Assembly: GCA_964643575.1 (NCBI GenBank)
Contig: CAZXTD010000021.1
Location: forward strand, 1-40,934
Direction: 5' to 3'
DNA from: Glaciecola sp964643575
Lineage (GTDB): Bacteria; Pseudomonadota; Gammaproteobacteria; Enterobacterales; Alteromonadaceae
Length of the DNA: 40,934 bases
Part shown: piece by piece, positions 16,488 to 24,564 of the stretch
Layout: each line of letters opens with the position of its first letter
Numbering within the stretch: position 1 is the first letter of the stretch
Translations under genes and position numbers: made by a program
The notes under the pieces: generated by a model
Database searches by the model: none
What the model was told of the DNA's origin: nothing
Seen by the model: the letters and a program-made list of their open reading frames with translations, nothing else

Positions 16488-16853
16488 TTACTTTATCGTT
16501 TGCGTTTGTAATTCTTTATTAGTCTTTTTGTTTTCGTTTTTATTACTGCCGTTTGGCTTATTCTTTTTATTAGGTTGTTCGTTTGTTAGTGCGTCAGGCA
16601 CCAAATCTATACCACCAGGATGAAACGGCTGGCACTTTACAATTCGCTTTATCGCTAATGCACTGCCTTTAAACGGCCCATGTTTTTGTAAAGCCTGATG
16701 AGCATAACAAGAACACGTTGGATAAAAGCGACAATTTTGCCCTAAAAAAGGCGAAATAAAAACCTGATATACACGAATTATCAAGATTAGTGGAAAAGCT
16801 AAGACAGTCGTTATTGTTTTGCCTACTTGCATCGCTTGCTTATCCTTTGCCAT
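16488..16853 (-). CDS. yidD: Membrane protein insertion efficiency factor YidD
   Basis: A small membrane-associated protein encoded between rnpA and yidC, reported to assist YidC-dependent insertion. The core (about residues 8-90) has the family signature: LIRVYQVFISPFLGQNCRFYPTCS in two parts, the Cys-rich CRFYPTCSCY, and IVKCQPFHPGGIDLVP. It has 121 residues, against about 85 in E. coli. The excess is a C-terminal Asn/Lys-rich tail (about 92-121). The first 31 bp overlap the end of rnpA. An ATG at 16832 (MQVGK) is an alternative start that would reduce this overlap. Confidence 0.94.
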   Translation of the reverse strand: MAKDKQAMQVGKTITTVLAFPLILIIRVYQVFISPFLGQNCRFYPTCSCYAHQALQKHGPFKGSALAIKRIVKCQPFHPGGIDLVPDALTNEQPNKKNKPNGSNKNENKKTNKELQTQTIK

Positions 16854-17182
16854 AAACTATTTAGGTGTGTAAAGAGGGCCTTGTTATCAAGGTCGTTTAT
16901 ACCATGTTTTCCTATCACTATAATATCAACATTGGGAAGTTCATGTGCATGCAAACGAAAACTTTCGCGGACGCAGCGTTTTATACGATTGCGGTCTACA
17001 GCTAGCTTTACTTTCTTTTTAGGTATGGTTAAGCCTAAGCGAGGTTGCTCAAGATTATTGTGCCGTGCAAGGATAGTTATTGTTGAGGAGGTAGCAGGAA
17101 TTGCTTTTTCGAAAACGTTTGAAAAATGGCGAGGAGTCAAGAGCCTTGACTCCCTCGGGTACTGATAGTTGATATCAGACAT
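16823..17182 (-). CDS. rnpA: Ribonuclease P protein component
   Basis: The basic protein subunit of RNase P, which trims tRNA 5' leaders. It has 119 residues (E. coli 119). The signature RNRIKRCVRESFRLH (about residues 64-78) is the RNA-binding RNR motif, preceded by LTPRHFSNVFEKA and RLGLTIPKKKVKLAV. The start ATG is 25 bp after the rpmH stop. Its end overlaps yidD, and the order rpmH-rnpA-yidD-yidC is conserved across bacteria. Confidence 0.96.
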   Translation of the reverse strand: MSDINYQYPRESRLLTPRHFSNVFEKAIPATSSTITILARHNNLEQPRLGLTIPKKKVKLAVDRNRIKRCVRESFRLHAHELPNVDIIVIGKHGINDLDNKALFTHLNSLWQRISKRCK

Positions 17183-17207
17183 GGCGGTTGCTCACCATTT
17201 ACCTATA

Positions 17208-17342
17208 TTATGCTGATAAGCGCTTTCTGCCTTTAGCTCTGCGATTAGCAAGTACTTTACGGCCGTTTTTAGTCGCCATGCGTGTGCGGAAGCCATGTGA
17301 ACGCTTACGCTTTATGTTACTTGGTTGAAAAGTTCTTTTCAT
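17208..17342 (-). CDS. rpmH: 50S ribosomal protein L34
   Basis: A 44-codon gene reading from the ATG at 17342 to TAA at 17208. The product begins MKRTFQPSNIKRKRSHGF, continues RTRMATKNGRKVLANRR and ends AKGRKRLSA, essentially the universal bacterial L34 sequence. It is the first gene of the rpmH-rnpA-yidD-yidC operon and diverges from dnaA. Confidence 0.98.
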   Translation of the reverse strand: MKRTFQPSNIKRKRSHGFRTRMATKNGRKVLANRRAKGRKRLSA

Positions 17343-17360
17343 TACCTGATTCTCATTAAG

Positions 17361-17388
17361 TTTATAGTGACACCGACAAATCTAGCAA
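17361..17388 (-). promoter_or_regulatory. Candidate promoter of the rpmH operon
   Basis: On the minus strand, TTGCTA (17383-17388) and TATAAA (17361-17366) are 16 bp apart, placing the transcript start about 10-15 bp upstream of the rpmH ATG. Consensus match only. Confidence 0.45.
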
Positions 17389-17524
17389 TAAAACATAGTT
17401 TTATAGTTTGCTCTCGACTTGCCTCTTCAATTGGACGCGGAATAATTGAGATCTAGGCCAGTAACGTCAAGGCTTAAGTGTGGTTTTTAGACATTATATT
17501 TAGGGGCCTTAAACGAACATACAA

Positions 17525-17540
17525 TGTTCCATATGAAACA
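17525..17540. promoter_or_regulatory. Degenerate parS-like palindrome upstream of dnaA
   Basis: TGTTCCATATGAAACA matches parS TGTTTCACGTGAAACA at 13 of 16 positions. The three changes include the two central bases (CATATG in place of CACGTG), so ParB binding is uncertain. It lies in the 515-bp gap between rpmH and dnaA. Confidence 0.4.
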
Positions 17541-17605
17541 TATGCTGATTCAGTTTGCTAATGCTCTGATAATATTAAATTAGTAACTTTTGTGTTGTAG
17601 TAAAC

Positions 17606-17796
17606 TTATCCACAAGATGTTTGTGTCAGTTCTCGATTACACTTGCCTTTTGTTAGTTTAATCGCGTTCTTTTATTTGATTAGAGCGTGTTTAGGGATGA
17701 GTACAAAATATATTAAGCATATAAAACAGATGGTTAGATGCAAACTGTGTATAAAATACCACTTTAAGTTAATTTAAGCCTCTTATGTGTGGATAA
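17606..17796 (+). promoter_or_regulatory. DnaA-box cluster in the dnaA upstream region
   Basis: The rpmH-dnaA gap (17343-17857) holds no gene but has three good DnaA boxes: TTATCCACA (17606-17614, perfect), TGTGTATAA (17746-17754) and TGTGGATAA (17788-17796, a perfect reverse box). They fit autoregulation of dnaA by DnaA. In Pseudomonas and Bacillus the gap around dnaA is the origin itself, so an origin role cannot be excluded. I could not assign a convincing -35/-10 pair for dnaA. Confidence 0.7.
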
Positions 17797-17857
17797 ACAC
17801 TCCAATTTATCCTATAGTTACCGACCCCTAAAAACTATTCGAAAAAAAGGAAGTGCT

Positions 17858-19387
17858 TTGGCTGTTAAGTGGACAGATTGTCTTGAATCACTCAAACACG
17901 AGTTAGATGCAGAACAATTCAATATGTGGCTGAAGCCTCTAAAATCGTATTTCGATGGAGAAACTCTTAGTCTATACGCAGCAAATAAATTTGTACTTGG
18001 GTGGGTGAAAGATGAATATTTCGACTTAATTAGTGCAACGCTTAAACAGTTATATGGTGCAGATGCCCCAAGTTTATCCTTGAGTGACGGCGTTCCGGTA
18101 GTACAAGAATCAAATATTGAGCCTCAAAAGGCTTACTCAGCAGCTAGCTCGCAAGATGCTCTGGGTGCTAGTCATAATGCCAATGGTGAAATTGAGTATT
18201 CATCAAATCAGCAACCAAGCCCTCAGTCTGGCCCTCAATCTAGCCCTCAATCTAGCATAGAACCAAAACTTACGTACAACAACCAAAACAGTGTGAGTGG
18301 TGTTGCAAATCAGCCAGTCGATCAAGTTTTTCAAAAGGTTCCGATTACACCTAAGCTTGAAAATCATAATAGTAATGTCAACAGCACTTACACCTTCGAT
18401 AACTTTGTTGAGGGTAAATCTAATCAATTGGCTCGCGCTGCAGCTACTCAAGTTGCAGTAAGTCCAGGCGTTGCTTATAACCCTCTATTTTTATATGGCG
18501 GAACGGGTTTAGGTAAAACACATCTAATTCATGCAATCGGCAATGAAATCATTGAAAAGAAGCCCGATGCTAAAATCGTTTATATGCATTCTGAGCGCTT
18601 TGTACAAGATATGGTAAAAGCGCTTCAAAACAATGCCATAGAAGAGTTCAAACGTTTTTATCGCTCTGTCGATGCCTTACTAATTGACGATATCCAGTTT
18701 TTCGCCAAGAAGGAACATTCTCAAGAAGAGTTTTTTCATACCTTTAATGCACTACTAGAGGGTAATCAACAGATCATACTTACGTCCGACCGATACCCCA
18801 AAGAAATTGACGGCGTTGATGATAGGTTGAAATCGAGGTTCGGTTGGGGCTTAACGGTTATTATTGAACCACCTGAACTCGAGACGCGTGTTGCTATTTT
18901 GCTGTCTAAAGCGAAACAAAATAAAATTGACTTACCTAACGAAGTTGCATTTTTTATGGCGCAAAAAATTCGATCTAACGTAAGAGAGTTAGAGGGGGCA
19001 TTAAATAGAGTGATCGCAAATGCAAACTTCACTGGAAAAGCAATTACCATTGACTTTACTAGAGAAGCTTTGCGAGATTTACTTGCCTTGCAAGATAAGT
19101 TAGTTACTATTGATAACATAATAAAAGTTGTCGCAGACTATTATAAGATTAAAGTATCTGATATTTTGTCTAAAAGGCGCGCTCGCAGCGTAGCCCGTCC
19201 ACGTCAACTTGCAATGGCGTTGGCAAAAGAGCTAACTAACAATAGTTATCCAGATATAGGAAATTCGTTTGGTGGCAAAGATCACACAACTGTAATGCAC
19301 GCTGTCAAAAAAATAAACGAGCTGCGCGCAACTGATAACGATATACAAGAAGATTATAAAAACCTTACACGAACCTTATCGTCTTAG
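17858..19387 (+). CDS. dnaA: Chromosomal replication initiator protein DnaA
   Basis: An AAA+ initiator that binds DnaA boxes and melts oriC. I choose the TTG at 17858 because AAGGA lies at proper spacing (about 17847-17851) and the product then begins MAVKWTDCLESLKHELD, aligned with other DnaA N-termini. A GTG at 17789 is in frame but would add 23 residues and coincide with a DnaA box. From TTG the protein is 509 residues. Domain I is about 1-70 and domain II is a long Ser/Gln/Asn linker to about 175. Domain III has Walker A GGTGLGKT (214-221) and Walker B LLIDDIQ (274-280). Domain IV has RPRQLAMALAKELT and GGKDHTTVMHAV. Confidence 0.96.
   Translation: MAVKWTDCLESLKHELDAEQFNMWLKPLKSYFDGETLSLYAANKFVLGWVKDEYFDLISATLKQLYGADAPSLSLSDGVPVVQESNIEPQKAYSAASSQDALGASHNANGEIEYSSNQQPSPQSGPQSSPQSSIEPKLTYNNQNSVSGVANQPVDQVFQKVPITPKLENHNSNVNSTYTFDNFVEGKSNQLARAAATQVAVSPGVAYNPLFLYGGTGLGKTHLIHAIGNEIIEKKPDAKIVYMHSERFVQDMVKALQNNAIEEFKRFYRSVDALLIDDIQFFAKKEHSQEEFFHTFNALLEGNQQIILTSDRYPKEIDGVDDRLKSRFGWGLTVIIEPPELETRVAILLSKAKQNKIDLPNEVAFFMAQKIRSNVRELEGALNRVIANANFTGKAITIDFTREALRDLLALQDKLVTIDNIIKVVADYYKIKVSDILSKRRARSVARPRQLAMALAKELTNNSYPDIGNSFGGKDHTTVMHAVKKINELRATDNDIQEDYKNLTRTLSS
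18218..18253 (+). repeat. Three 12-bp tandem repeats in the dnaA linker
   Basis: AGCCCTCAGTCT, GGCCCTCAATCT and AGCCCTCAATCT follow one another in frame and encode a repeated Pro-Gln-Ser pattern in the flexible domain II. Copy number could vary between strains. Confidence 0.8.
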
Positions 19388-19409
19388 TAAGAAACAACGA
19401 GAGCTTACA

Positions 19410-20537
19410 ATGAATTTTACGATCAGCAGAGAAAGTTTTTTGCAACCACTGCAGCTAGTAGCAGGTGCTGTCGAAAGACGCCATACTTTACCTATTTTGG
19501 GCAATGTACTCATCAAGGTAGATGATAACGCACTTTGGATGACAGGCACAGATTTAGAAGTAGAACTCATTGCGAATACGCCTCTTTCAGGCAATGTTAC
19601 CGAAGGCCAAATTACTGTTCCAGCAAAAAAGTTAGTTGATATAGTACGAGGCTTGCCCGACGACTGCACAATTTTGTTTAGCGTGGATGAAAACAAAGCG
19701 GTTATTAAGTCAGGACGTTCTAAGTACTCGCTATCTACCCTAAGTGCAGACGATTACCCTAACCTTGAAGACTGGGAAGGCGACAGCGAATTCGAAATTA
19801 GTCAGTCATCTTTAAAGCAACTTATTGAATCTGTTCAGTTTTCTATGGCTCAACAAGACGTTCGCTACTATTTAAACGGTATGAGTTTAGAAACAAGTGG
19901 CAATCTAATTAGGTCAGTCGCAACAGACGGCCACCGTTTAGCGATGTCTTTAGTTGATTATAGCGTCGACCCACTTCCTGAAAAGCAAGTCATCATTCCT
20001 CGCAAAGGTGTGATGGAAATTTCTAGATTGATTGAAGATTCTGATACCAAAGTAAAAGTTCAGTTAGGTGCTAACCACATTCGTTTGTTTAGTAATTCGT
20101 TTATTTTTACGAGTAAATTAGTCGATGGGCGTTTTCCAGATTATAATCGTGTAGTACCACAGAATACTGATAAGAGTTTATTTGTTTATCGTGATTTGAT
20201 CAAAGGCGCGTTTTCCAGAGCAATGATCTTAACCAACGAGAAATTCAAAGGTGTACGTTTAAATCTTGAGCCAGGTGAGCTTAAGATTACAGCAACCAAT
20301 CCCGAACAAGAGCAAGCAGAAGAAATTATTGACGTAGACTATCAAGGCGAAAGTCTAGAAATTGGGTTTAACGTGGCTTATCTCATTGATGCATTAAACG
20401 CAATTGAGACTGACTCTGTTGTGTTTAAGTTGTCAGATTCTAATGCGAGTGTACTTGTACATGGTGTAAAAATGGTAGACAACTTGCCAACAGATGATGA
20501 CTCGTCACAGTACGTCATTATGCCAATGCGTTTATAA
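19410..20537 (+). CDS. dnaN: DNA polymerase III sliding clamp, beta subunit
   Basis: The ring-shaped processivity clamp for DNA polymerase III. It has 375 residues (E. coli 366) in three repeated clamp folds. It begins MNFTISRESFLQPLQLVAGAVERR and contains RHTLPILGNVL, ATDGHRLAMS and the C-terminal YVIMPMRL that forms the hydrophobic partner-binding pocket. It starts 22 bp after dnaA and is followed by recF after 42 bp. Confidence 0.98.
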   Translation: MNFTISRESFLQPLQLVAGAVERRHTLPILGNVLIKVDDNALWMTGTDLEVELIANTPLSGNVTEGQITVPAKKLVDIVRGLPDDCTILFSVDENKAVIKSGRSKYSLSTLSADDYPNLEDWEGDSEFEISQSSLKQLIESVQFSMAQQDVRYYLNGMSLETSGNLIRSVATDGHRLAMSLVDYSVDPLPEKQVIIPRKGVMEISRLIEDSDTKVKVQLGANHIRLFSNSFIFTSKLVDGRFPDYNRVVPQNTDKSLFVYRDLIKGAFSRAMILTNEKFKGVRLNLEPGELKITATNPEQEQAEEIIDVDYQGESLEIGFNVAYLIDALNAIETDSVVFKLSDSNASVLVHGVKMVDNLPTDDDSSQYVIMPMRL

Positions 20538-20579
20538 TTGTTTAACGACAAACCCTTTTTGAGGCAAAGTTAAGCTTTT

Positions 20580-21674
20580 ATGCACATCTCTCAAGTACGG
20601 TTAGAAAATTTTAGAAATTTTCAAGCCGTACAGCTTACTCCTCATACTCAACTAAATATTTTATTCGGCGAAAACGGGGCAGGTAAGTCAAGCATCCTTG
20701 AAGCCATTCATGTTTTGGGCTACGGCCGGTCATTTCGTACGAGCAAACCAGACAGTTTTATTTCAGACGGTTCTTTATTGGCAGCCGCTTTTTGTAAGTT
20801 TCAAAAACTTGAAGATATGTACAGCTTAGGTTTTTCACGCAGTAAAACTGATGGTTACAAGTTTAGTGTTAATGGTGAAAAAACAAAAAAGATTGCAGAT
20901 ATTGCTAGAATCTTACCAGTTCAGATTTTTACTCCACAAAGTAGCGACTTGATTTTAGGACCACCTTTAGGCAGAAGAAGATACATAGATTGGCTACTGT
21001 TTCACGTGGAACAAAAGTTTCAATATATAAATGCGAGATATCAAAATTGTTTGTCTCAGCGTAATGCATTGTTAAAACAGTTTGATTTTCGGGATGCAAC
21101 TGTATTTTCAGAACAAGATGTATGGTGCGGTCAACTAGCCGATCTAGGAAATTCTATTACAGAGCTTAGGCAAACCCATATTATGCGCTTAAATGTTGAA
21201 ATAAGTGCCTTATATCGCAAATTTTATCCTGAGATCGAAATAGTATTGAGGTATAATAAAGGCTGGGATAAGTCATTGACTCTTAAAGATTCGCTTACGA
21301 CTAAGCTCGAACGTGATCTTTTTAGAGGAAGTACATCTGCTGGCCCACATAAGGCAGACTTGCAATTTATTGTAGACGGCAAAAATGCGGCTGAATATAT
21401 GTCTCGTGGCCAATTGAGATTGCTAGTCTCGATACTTCTCTTAGCAGAAGTAAAAATACTTAAAGAGTTAATGGGAAAACCGAGCGTATTTTTAATCGAT
21501 GATATATCCGCTGAATTAGACGAACAGACTAGAGAAAAGTTTTTAAAAGAAGTACTGCAGCAAGATACCCAAGTATTTGTGACAGCCATAGAAGAATCAC
21601 AATTGTCATTTATACATAATTACAACAACAAGAAAGTGTTTCACGTGAAACAAAATCACGTATTTGAGGAGTAA
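20580..21674 (+). CDS. recF: DNA replication and repair protein RecF
   Basis: An SMC-like ATPase that, with RecO and RecR, loads RecA on gapped DNA. It has 364 residues (E. coli 357). Walker A GENGAGKS (30-37) is followed by the FRTSKPDS region. The ABC-type signature is SRGQLRLLVSILLL and Walker B is VFLIDDISAELD. Two parS sites are embedded in the reading frame: one codes for LFHVEQ in the middle, the other for VFHVKQN at the C-terminal end. The ribosome site of gyrB (GAGGAG) is within the last codons, and only 2 bp separate the genes. Confidence 0.97.
   Translation: MHISQVRLENFRNFQAVQLTPHTQLNILFGENGAGKSSILEAIHVLGYGRSFRTSKPDSFISDGSLLAAAFCKFQKLEDMYSLGFSRSKTDGYKFSVNGEKTKKIADIARILPVQIFTPQSSDLILGPPLGRRRYIDWLLFHVEQKFQYINARYQNCLSQRNALLKQFDFRDATVFSEQDVWCGQLADLGNSITELRQTHIMRLNVEISALYRKFYPEIEIVLRYNKGWDKSLTLKDSLTTKLERDLFRGSTSAGPHKADLQFIVDGKNAAEYMSRGQLRLLVSILLLAEVKILKELMGKPSVFLIDDISAELDEQTREKFLKEVLQQDTQVFVTAIEESQLSFIHNYNNKKVFHVKQNHVFEE
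20998..21013. promoter_or_regulatory. parS: parS centromere site inside recF
   Basis: TGTTTCACGTGGAACA matches the 16-bp parS consensus TGTTTCACGTGAAACA at 15 positions. It lies within the recF coding sequence, in frame, and encodes part of LFHVEQ. ParB encoded at 1531-2457 should bind here. Confidence 0.88.
21637..21652. promoter_or_regulatory. parS: Perfect parS centromere site at the 3' end of recF
   Basis: TGTTTCACGTGAAACA is an exact 16-of-16 palindromic parS. It lies about 20 bp before the recF stop and 25 bp before the gyrB ATG, and is 639 bp from the other recF copy. Confidence 0.95.
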
Positions 21675-21676
21675 GC

Positions 21677-24016
21677 ATGTCTGAGCAAAGTTATGACTCG
21701 TCCAGTATTAAGGTACTTAAGGGCCTTGATGCAGTAAGAAAGCGTCCAGGAATGTACATTGGTGATACCGATGACGGTACCGGTCTGCATCACATGGTAT
21801 TCGAGGTTGTTGACAACTCTATCGATGAAGCGCTCGCTGGCCATTGTTCTGAAATAGTCATAAAAATTCATTCAGATAATTCGGTTTCGGTTACTGATGA
21901 TGGCAGAGGCATTCCAACAGAAATTCATGAAGAAGAGGGGATCTCGGCTGCTGAAGTTATTATGACTGTGTTGCACGCTGGCGGTAAATTTGACGACAAC
22001 TCCTACAAGGTTTCGGGCGGCTTGCACGGAGTAGGCGTTTCAGTTGTAAATGCTTTATCTAAAAAGCTTACTCTTCTTATAAACAGAAATGGCGAACGTT
22101 TTGAGCAAGAGTATCAAGGTGGTGTACCTGTTGCTCCATTAGCTCCAACCGGTACAACCTCGAAAACGGGCACTACTATCCGTTTTTGGCCAAGTGAAGA
22201 AACATTCACAAACGTGACTTATCATTACGATATACTCGCAAAAAGAATTCGGGAATTATCATTCTTAAACTCTGGTGTTTCAATAACTCTCGAAGACGAA
22301 CGCGACGGACGCAAGGATAATTTCCATTATGAAGGCGGTATTCGCGCTTTTGTAGAGTACTTGAATACCAACAAAAATGTTGTTCATGGTAAAGCTTTCT
22401 ACTTTTCAACTGAGCGCGAGGATGGCGTAGCTGTCGATGTTGCTATGCAGTGGAATGACGGTTATTCTGAAAATATCTTTTGTTTTACCAACAACATTCC
22501 ACAGCGCGATGGTGGAACTCACCTTGCCGGCTTCAGAGGTGCATTAACTCGCACGCTGAACAATTACATGGAGGCCGAAGGTTATAACAAAAAGAATAAA
22601 ACAAATGCAAGTGGCGATGACGCGCGTGAGGGTTTGACCGCTATCGTATCGGTAAAAGTACCTGACCCTAAGTTTTCATCGCAAACTAAAGACAAGCTTG
22701 TTTCTTCAGAGGTAAAGTCTGCAGTTGAGCAAAGCATGGGCGAAAAACTGGTCGAGTTTTTACAAGAAAACCCAGCCGACGCTAAAGTAATTGTGAACAA
22801 AATCATCGATGCTGCAAGAGNNNNNNNNNNCTGCCAAGAAACAGATCCTGCACTATCTGAATTGTATATAGTGGAGGGTGATTCAGCGGGCGGTTCTGCT
22901 AAGCAAGGTCGTAATCGTAAAAACCAAGCAATATTGCCATTGAAAGGTAAGATTCTTAATGTAGAGAAAGCACGCTTTGATAAGATGTTGTCTTCACAAG
23001 AGGTTGCTACCTTAATTACTGCCTTAGGCTGCGGCATTGGGCGTGACGAATACGACCCAGATAAGCTCCGTTATCATAGTATTATCATCATGACCGATGC
23101 GGACGTGGATGGTTCTCACATTCGTACGCTGTTGCTTACATTCTTCTTCCGTCAAATGCCAGAAATGATAGAGCGCGGTCACATCTTCATTGCGCAGCCA
23201 CCGCTGTATAAAATCAAAAAAGGCAAGCAAGAACAGTATCTTAAAGACGATGATGCTAAAAATGAGTTGCTTACTAGTATCGCGGTAGACAATGCTTCTT
23301 TACATGTCAGCCAAGATGCTCCAGCCATACAAGGTCTTGCACTTGAGAATATGGTGAAATTATTCCAAAGTACAATCACTATGATTGCGCGCATGCACAG
23401 AAGAATGCCTGAATCGTTGCTTACACAGCTTCTTTATTCTACTCCTATTACTCAGGATACACTAAAAGATAAGACTGCCTTAACCGCTATTGGTGAAGAG
23501 ATTGTGGCCAAGTTAGCTGTTAGCGAAGATGATTCTCGTAGTTTCTTATTTGACGTAGAAATGACTGAAGATGGTGCAAATGAACTGGTTATTACCATGC
23601 GTCAACATGGCATCGACTACAACTATCTTATAAATGCCGATTTCATTAAGTCACCAGAATACGAAAAAATTCGCAAGCTAAACGAGACGATAAATGACCT
23701 GATGGAAGAGGGCGCGTATGTTAAGCGTGGCGAAAAAACAAACCCAGTTACTACATTTAAACAAGCACTAGATTGGCTAATGGCAGAAGCAAATCGCGGT
23801 CAATATATACAGCGCTATAAAGGATTGGGAGAAATGAATCCAAGCCAACTGTGGGAAACAACAATGGATCCTACGCAACGCAGAATGCTCCAAGTGACTA
23901 TCGAAGATGCTATTAGTGCTGACCAGTTGTTTACTACCCTCATGGGCGATCATGTTGAGCCTCGTAGAGACTTTATTGAGTCAAATGCACTAAACGTGGA
24001 AAATTTAGATGTCTAA
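21677..24016 (+). CDS. gyrB: DNA gyrase subunit B (contains an assembly gap)
   Basis: The ATPase subunit of gyrase, which introduces negative supercoils with GyrA. The visible frame is 779 codons including four unknown residues from the N run at 22821-22830. ATPase motifs: VVDNSIDEALAGH and GGKFDDNSYKVSGGLHGVG. TOPRIM motifs: YIVEGDSAGGSAKQGRNRKNQAILPLKGK in pieces, and TDADVDGSHIRTLLLTFF. The C-terminal QRYKGLGEMNPSQLW is intact. Compared from memory with E. coli GyrB (804 aa), the segment between IIDAAR and CQETDPALSELY should hold 29 residues but only four codons are present, so about 25 codons are missing. With them the length would be 804. The gene itself is probably intact. Confidence 0.96.
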   Translation: MSEQSYDSSSIKVLKGLDAVRKRPGMYIGDTDDGTGLHHMVFEVVDNSIDEALAGHCSEIVIKIHSDNSVSVTDDGRGIPTEIHEEEGISAAEVIMTVLHAGGKFDDNSYKVSGGLHGVGVSVVNALSKKLTLLINRNGERFEQEYQGGVPVAPLAPTGTTSKTGTTIRFWPSEETFTNVTYHYDILAKRIRELSFLNSGVSITLEDERDGRKDNFHYEGGIRAFVEYLNTNKNVVHGKAFYFSTEREDGVAVDVAMQWNDGYSENIFCFTNNIPQRDGGTHLAGFRGALTRTLNNYMEAEGYNKKNKTNASGDDAREGLTAIVSVKVPDPKFSSQTKDKLVSSEVKSAVEQSMGEKLVEFLQENPADAKVIVNKIIDAARXXXXCQETDPALSELYIVEGDSAGGSAKQGRNRKNQAILPLKGKILNVEKARFDKMLSSQEVATLITALGCGIGRDEYDPDKLRYHSIIIMTDADVDGSHIRTLLLTFFFRQMPEMIERGHIFIAQPPLYKIKKGKQEQYLKDDDAKNELLTSIAVDNASLHVSQDAPAIQGLALENMVKLFQSTITMIARMHRRMPESLLTQLLYSTPITQDTLKDKTALTAIGEEIVAKLAVSEDDSRSFLFDVEMTEDGANELVITMRQHGIDYNYLINADFIKSPEYEKIRKLNETINDLMEEGAYVKRGEKTNPVTTFKQALDWLMAEANRGQYIQRYKGLGEMNPSQLWETTMDPTQRRMLQVTIEDAISADQLFTTLMGDHVEPRRDFIESNALNVENLDV
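22821..22830. other. Run of 10 N: assembly gap of unknown true size
   Basis: Ten N inside gyrB mark a contig join. The frame is kept by chance. The expected true insert is about 85 nt, judged from the conserved E. coli GyrB sequence between the flanking motifs. Confidence 0.9.
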
Positions 24017-24037
24017 GTGATTGAATTAAAAAGAATA

Positions 24038-24052
24038 TACCATTAAATGGTA
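24038..24052. repeat. Perfect 15-bp palindrome after gyrB
   Basis: TACCATTAAATGGTA is a 7-bp inverted repeat around one base, 21 bp after the gyrB stop and just before the terminator. It could be a regulator site for the downstream gene or part of the 3' end structure of the gyrB transcript. Confidence 0.5.
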
Positions 24053-24070
24053 GATTCATTTAATTTTAAG

Positions 24071-24099
24071 AAAGGTACTCTGTTGAGTACCTTTTTTTA
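24071..24099 (+). terminator. Intrinsic terminator of the dnaA-dnaN-recF-gyrB operon
   Basis: AAAGGTACTC (24071-24080) and GAGTACCTTT (24085-24094) form a perfect 10-bp stem with a TGTT loop, followed by T residues. It lies 55 bp after the gyrB stop. Confidence 0.9.
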
Positions 24100-24180
24100 T
24101 TTGTATAAATGAACGTCTATGTTTACTCTAAAGGTGGGTCAAAAAAATTGTTAACGACTAATCAAAGGCGGAAACACCAG

Positions 24181-24564
24181 ATGAAAATGTATATTAAAAG
24201 CGTATGTGTAGACGACCAATCTAAAGCCCTTTCATTCTATACCGACAAACTAGGATTTGTCGTCAAACATAATATTCCAATGGGAGAGCACAGTTGGATA
24301 ACACTAGTCTCTTCTGAAGAGCCAGAGGGAGTTGAACTAGCATTAGAGCCCAACCAACATTCTGCGGTTAAAGAATTTCAATTAGCGATGAAAAAAGACA
24401 ATATTCCATTCACCGCGTTTAGCGTTTCTAACCTAAATGATGAATACGAGCGCTTATCAAAGCTAGGTGTTAGGTTTTCCCAATTACCTACTGCTGCAGG
24501 TGAGGTCAAGATAGCAACTTTTGATGATACATGTGGTAACTTGATTCAACTAATCGAACTTTAG
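24181..24564 (+). CDS. VOC-superfamily (glyoxalase/dioxygenase-like) protein
   Basis: A small single-domain vicinal-oxygen-chelate protein. From the ATG at 24181 it has 127 residues (MKMYIKSVCVDDQSKALSFY). The frame is open back to 24109, but the added residues are foreign to the fold. The beta-alpha-beta modules are visible: SVCVDDQSKALSFYTDKLGF, then ALEPNQHSA, then VSNLNDEYERLSKLGVRF and a C-terminal FDDTCGNLIQLIEL. The terminal Glu in LIQLIEL is a common metal ligand of the family. The substrate is not predictable. It stands alone after the gyrB terminator, and its stop touches the stop of the convergent protease-like gene. Confidence 0.82.
   Translation: MKMYIKSVCVDDQSKALSFYTDKLGFVVKHNIPMGEHSWITLVSSEEPEGVELALEPNQHSAVKEFQLAMKKDNIPFTAFSVSNLNDEYERLSKLGVRFSQLPTAAGEVKIATFDDTCGNLIQLIEL

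Noticed and set aside
17789..17857. GTG at 17789 as dnaA start
   Set aside because: It coincides with a perfect DnaA box and adds 23 residues not seen in DnaA; the TTG at 17858 has a good ribosome site and fits the family N-terminus. Kept as a lesser alternative.
22821..22830. Broken or deleted gyrB
   Set aside because: The missing segment coincides with an N run, both flanks are highly conserved and in frame; an assembly gap explains it.
22800..22860. Intein or insertion in gyrB hidden by the gap
   Set aside because: Cannot be excluded, but no intein border residues are visible and the expected missing length is small; no positive evidence.
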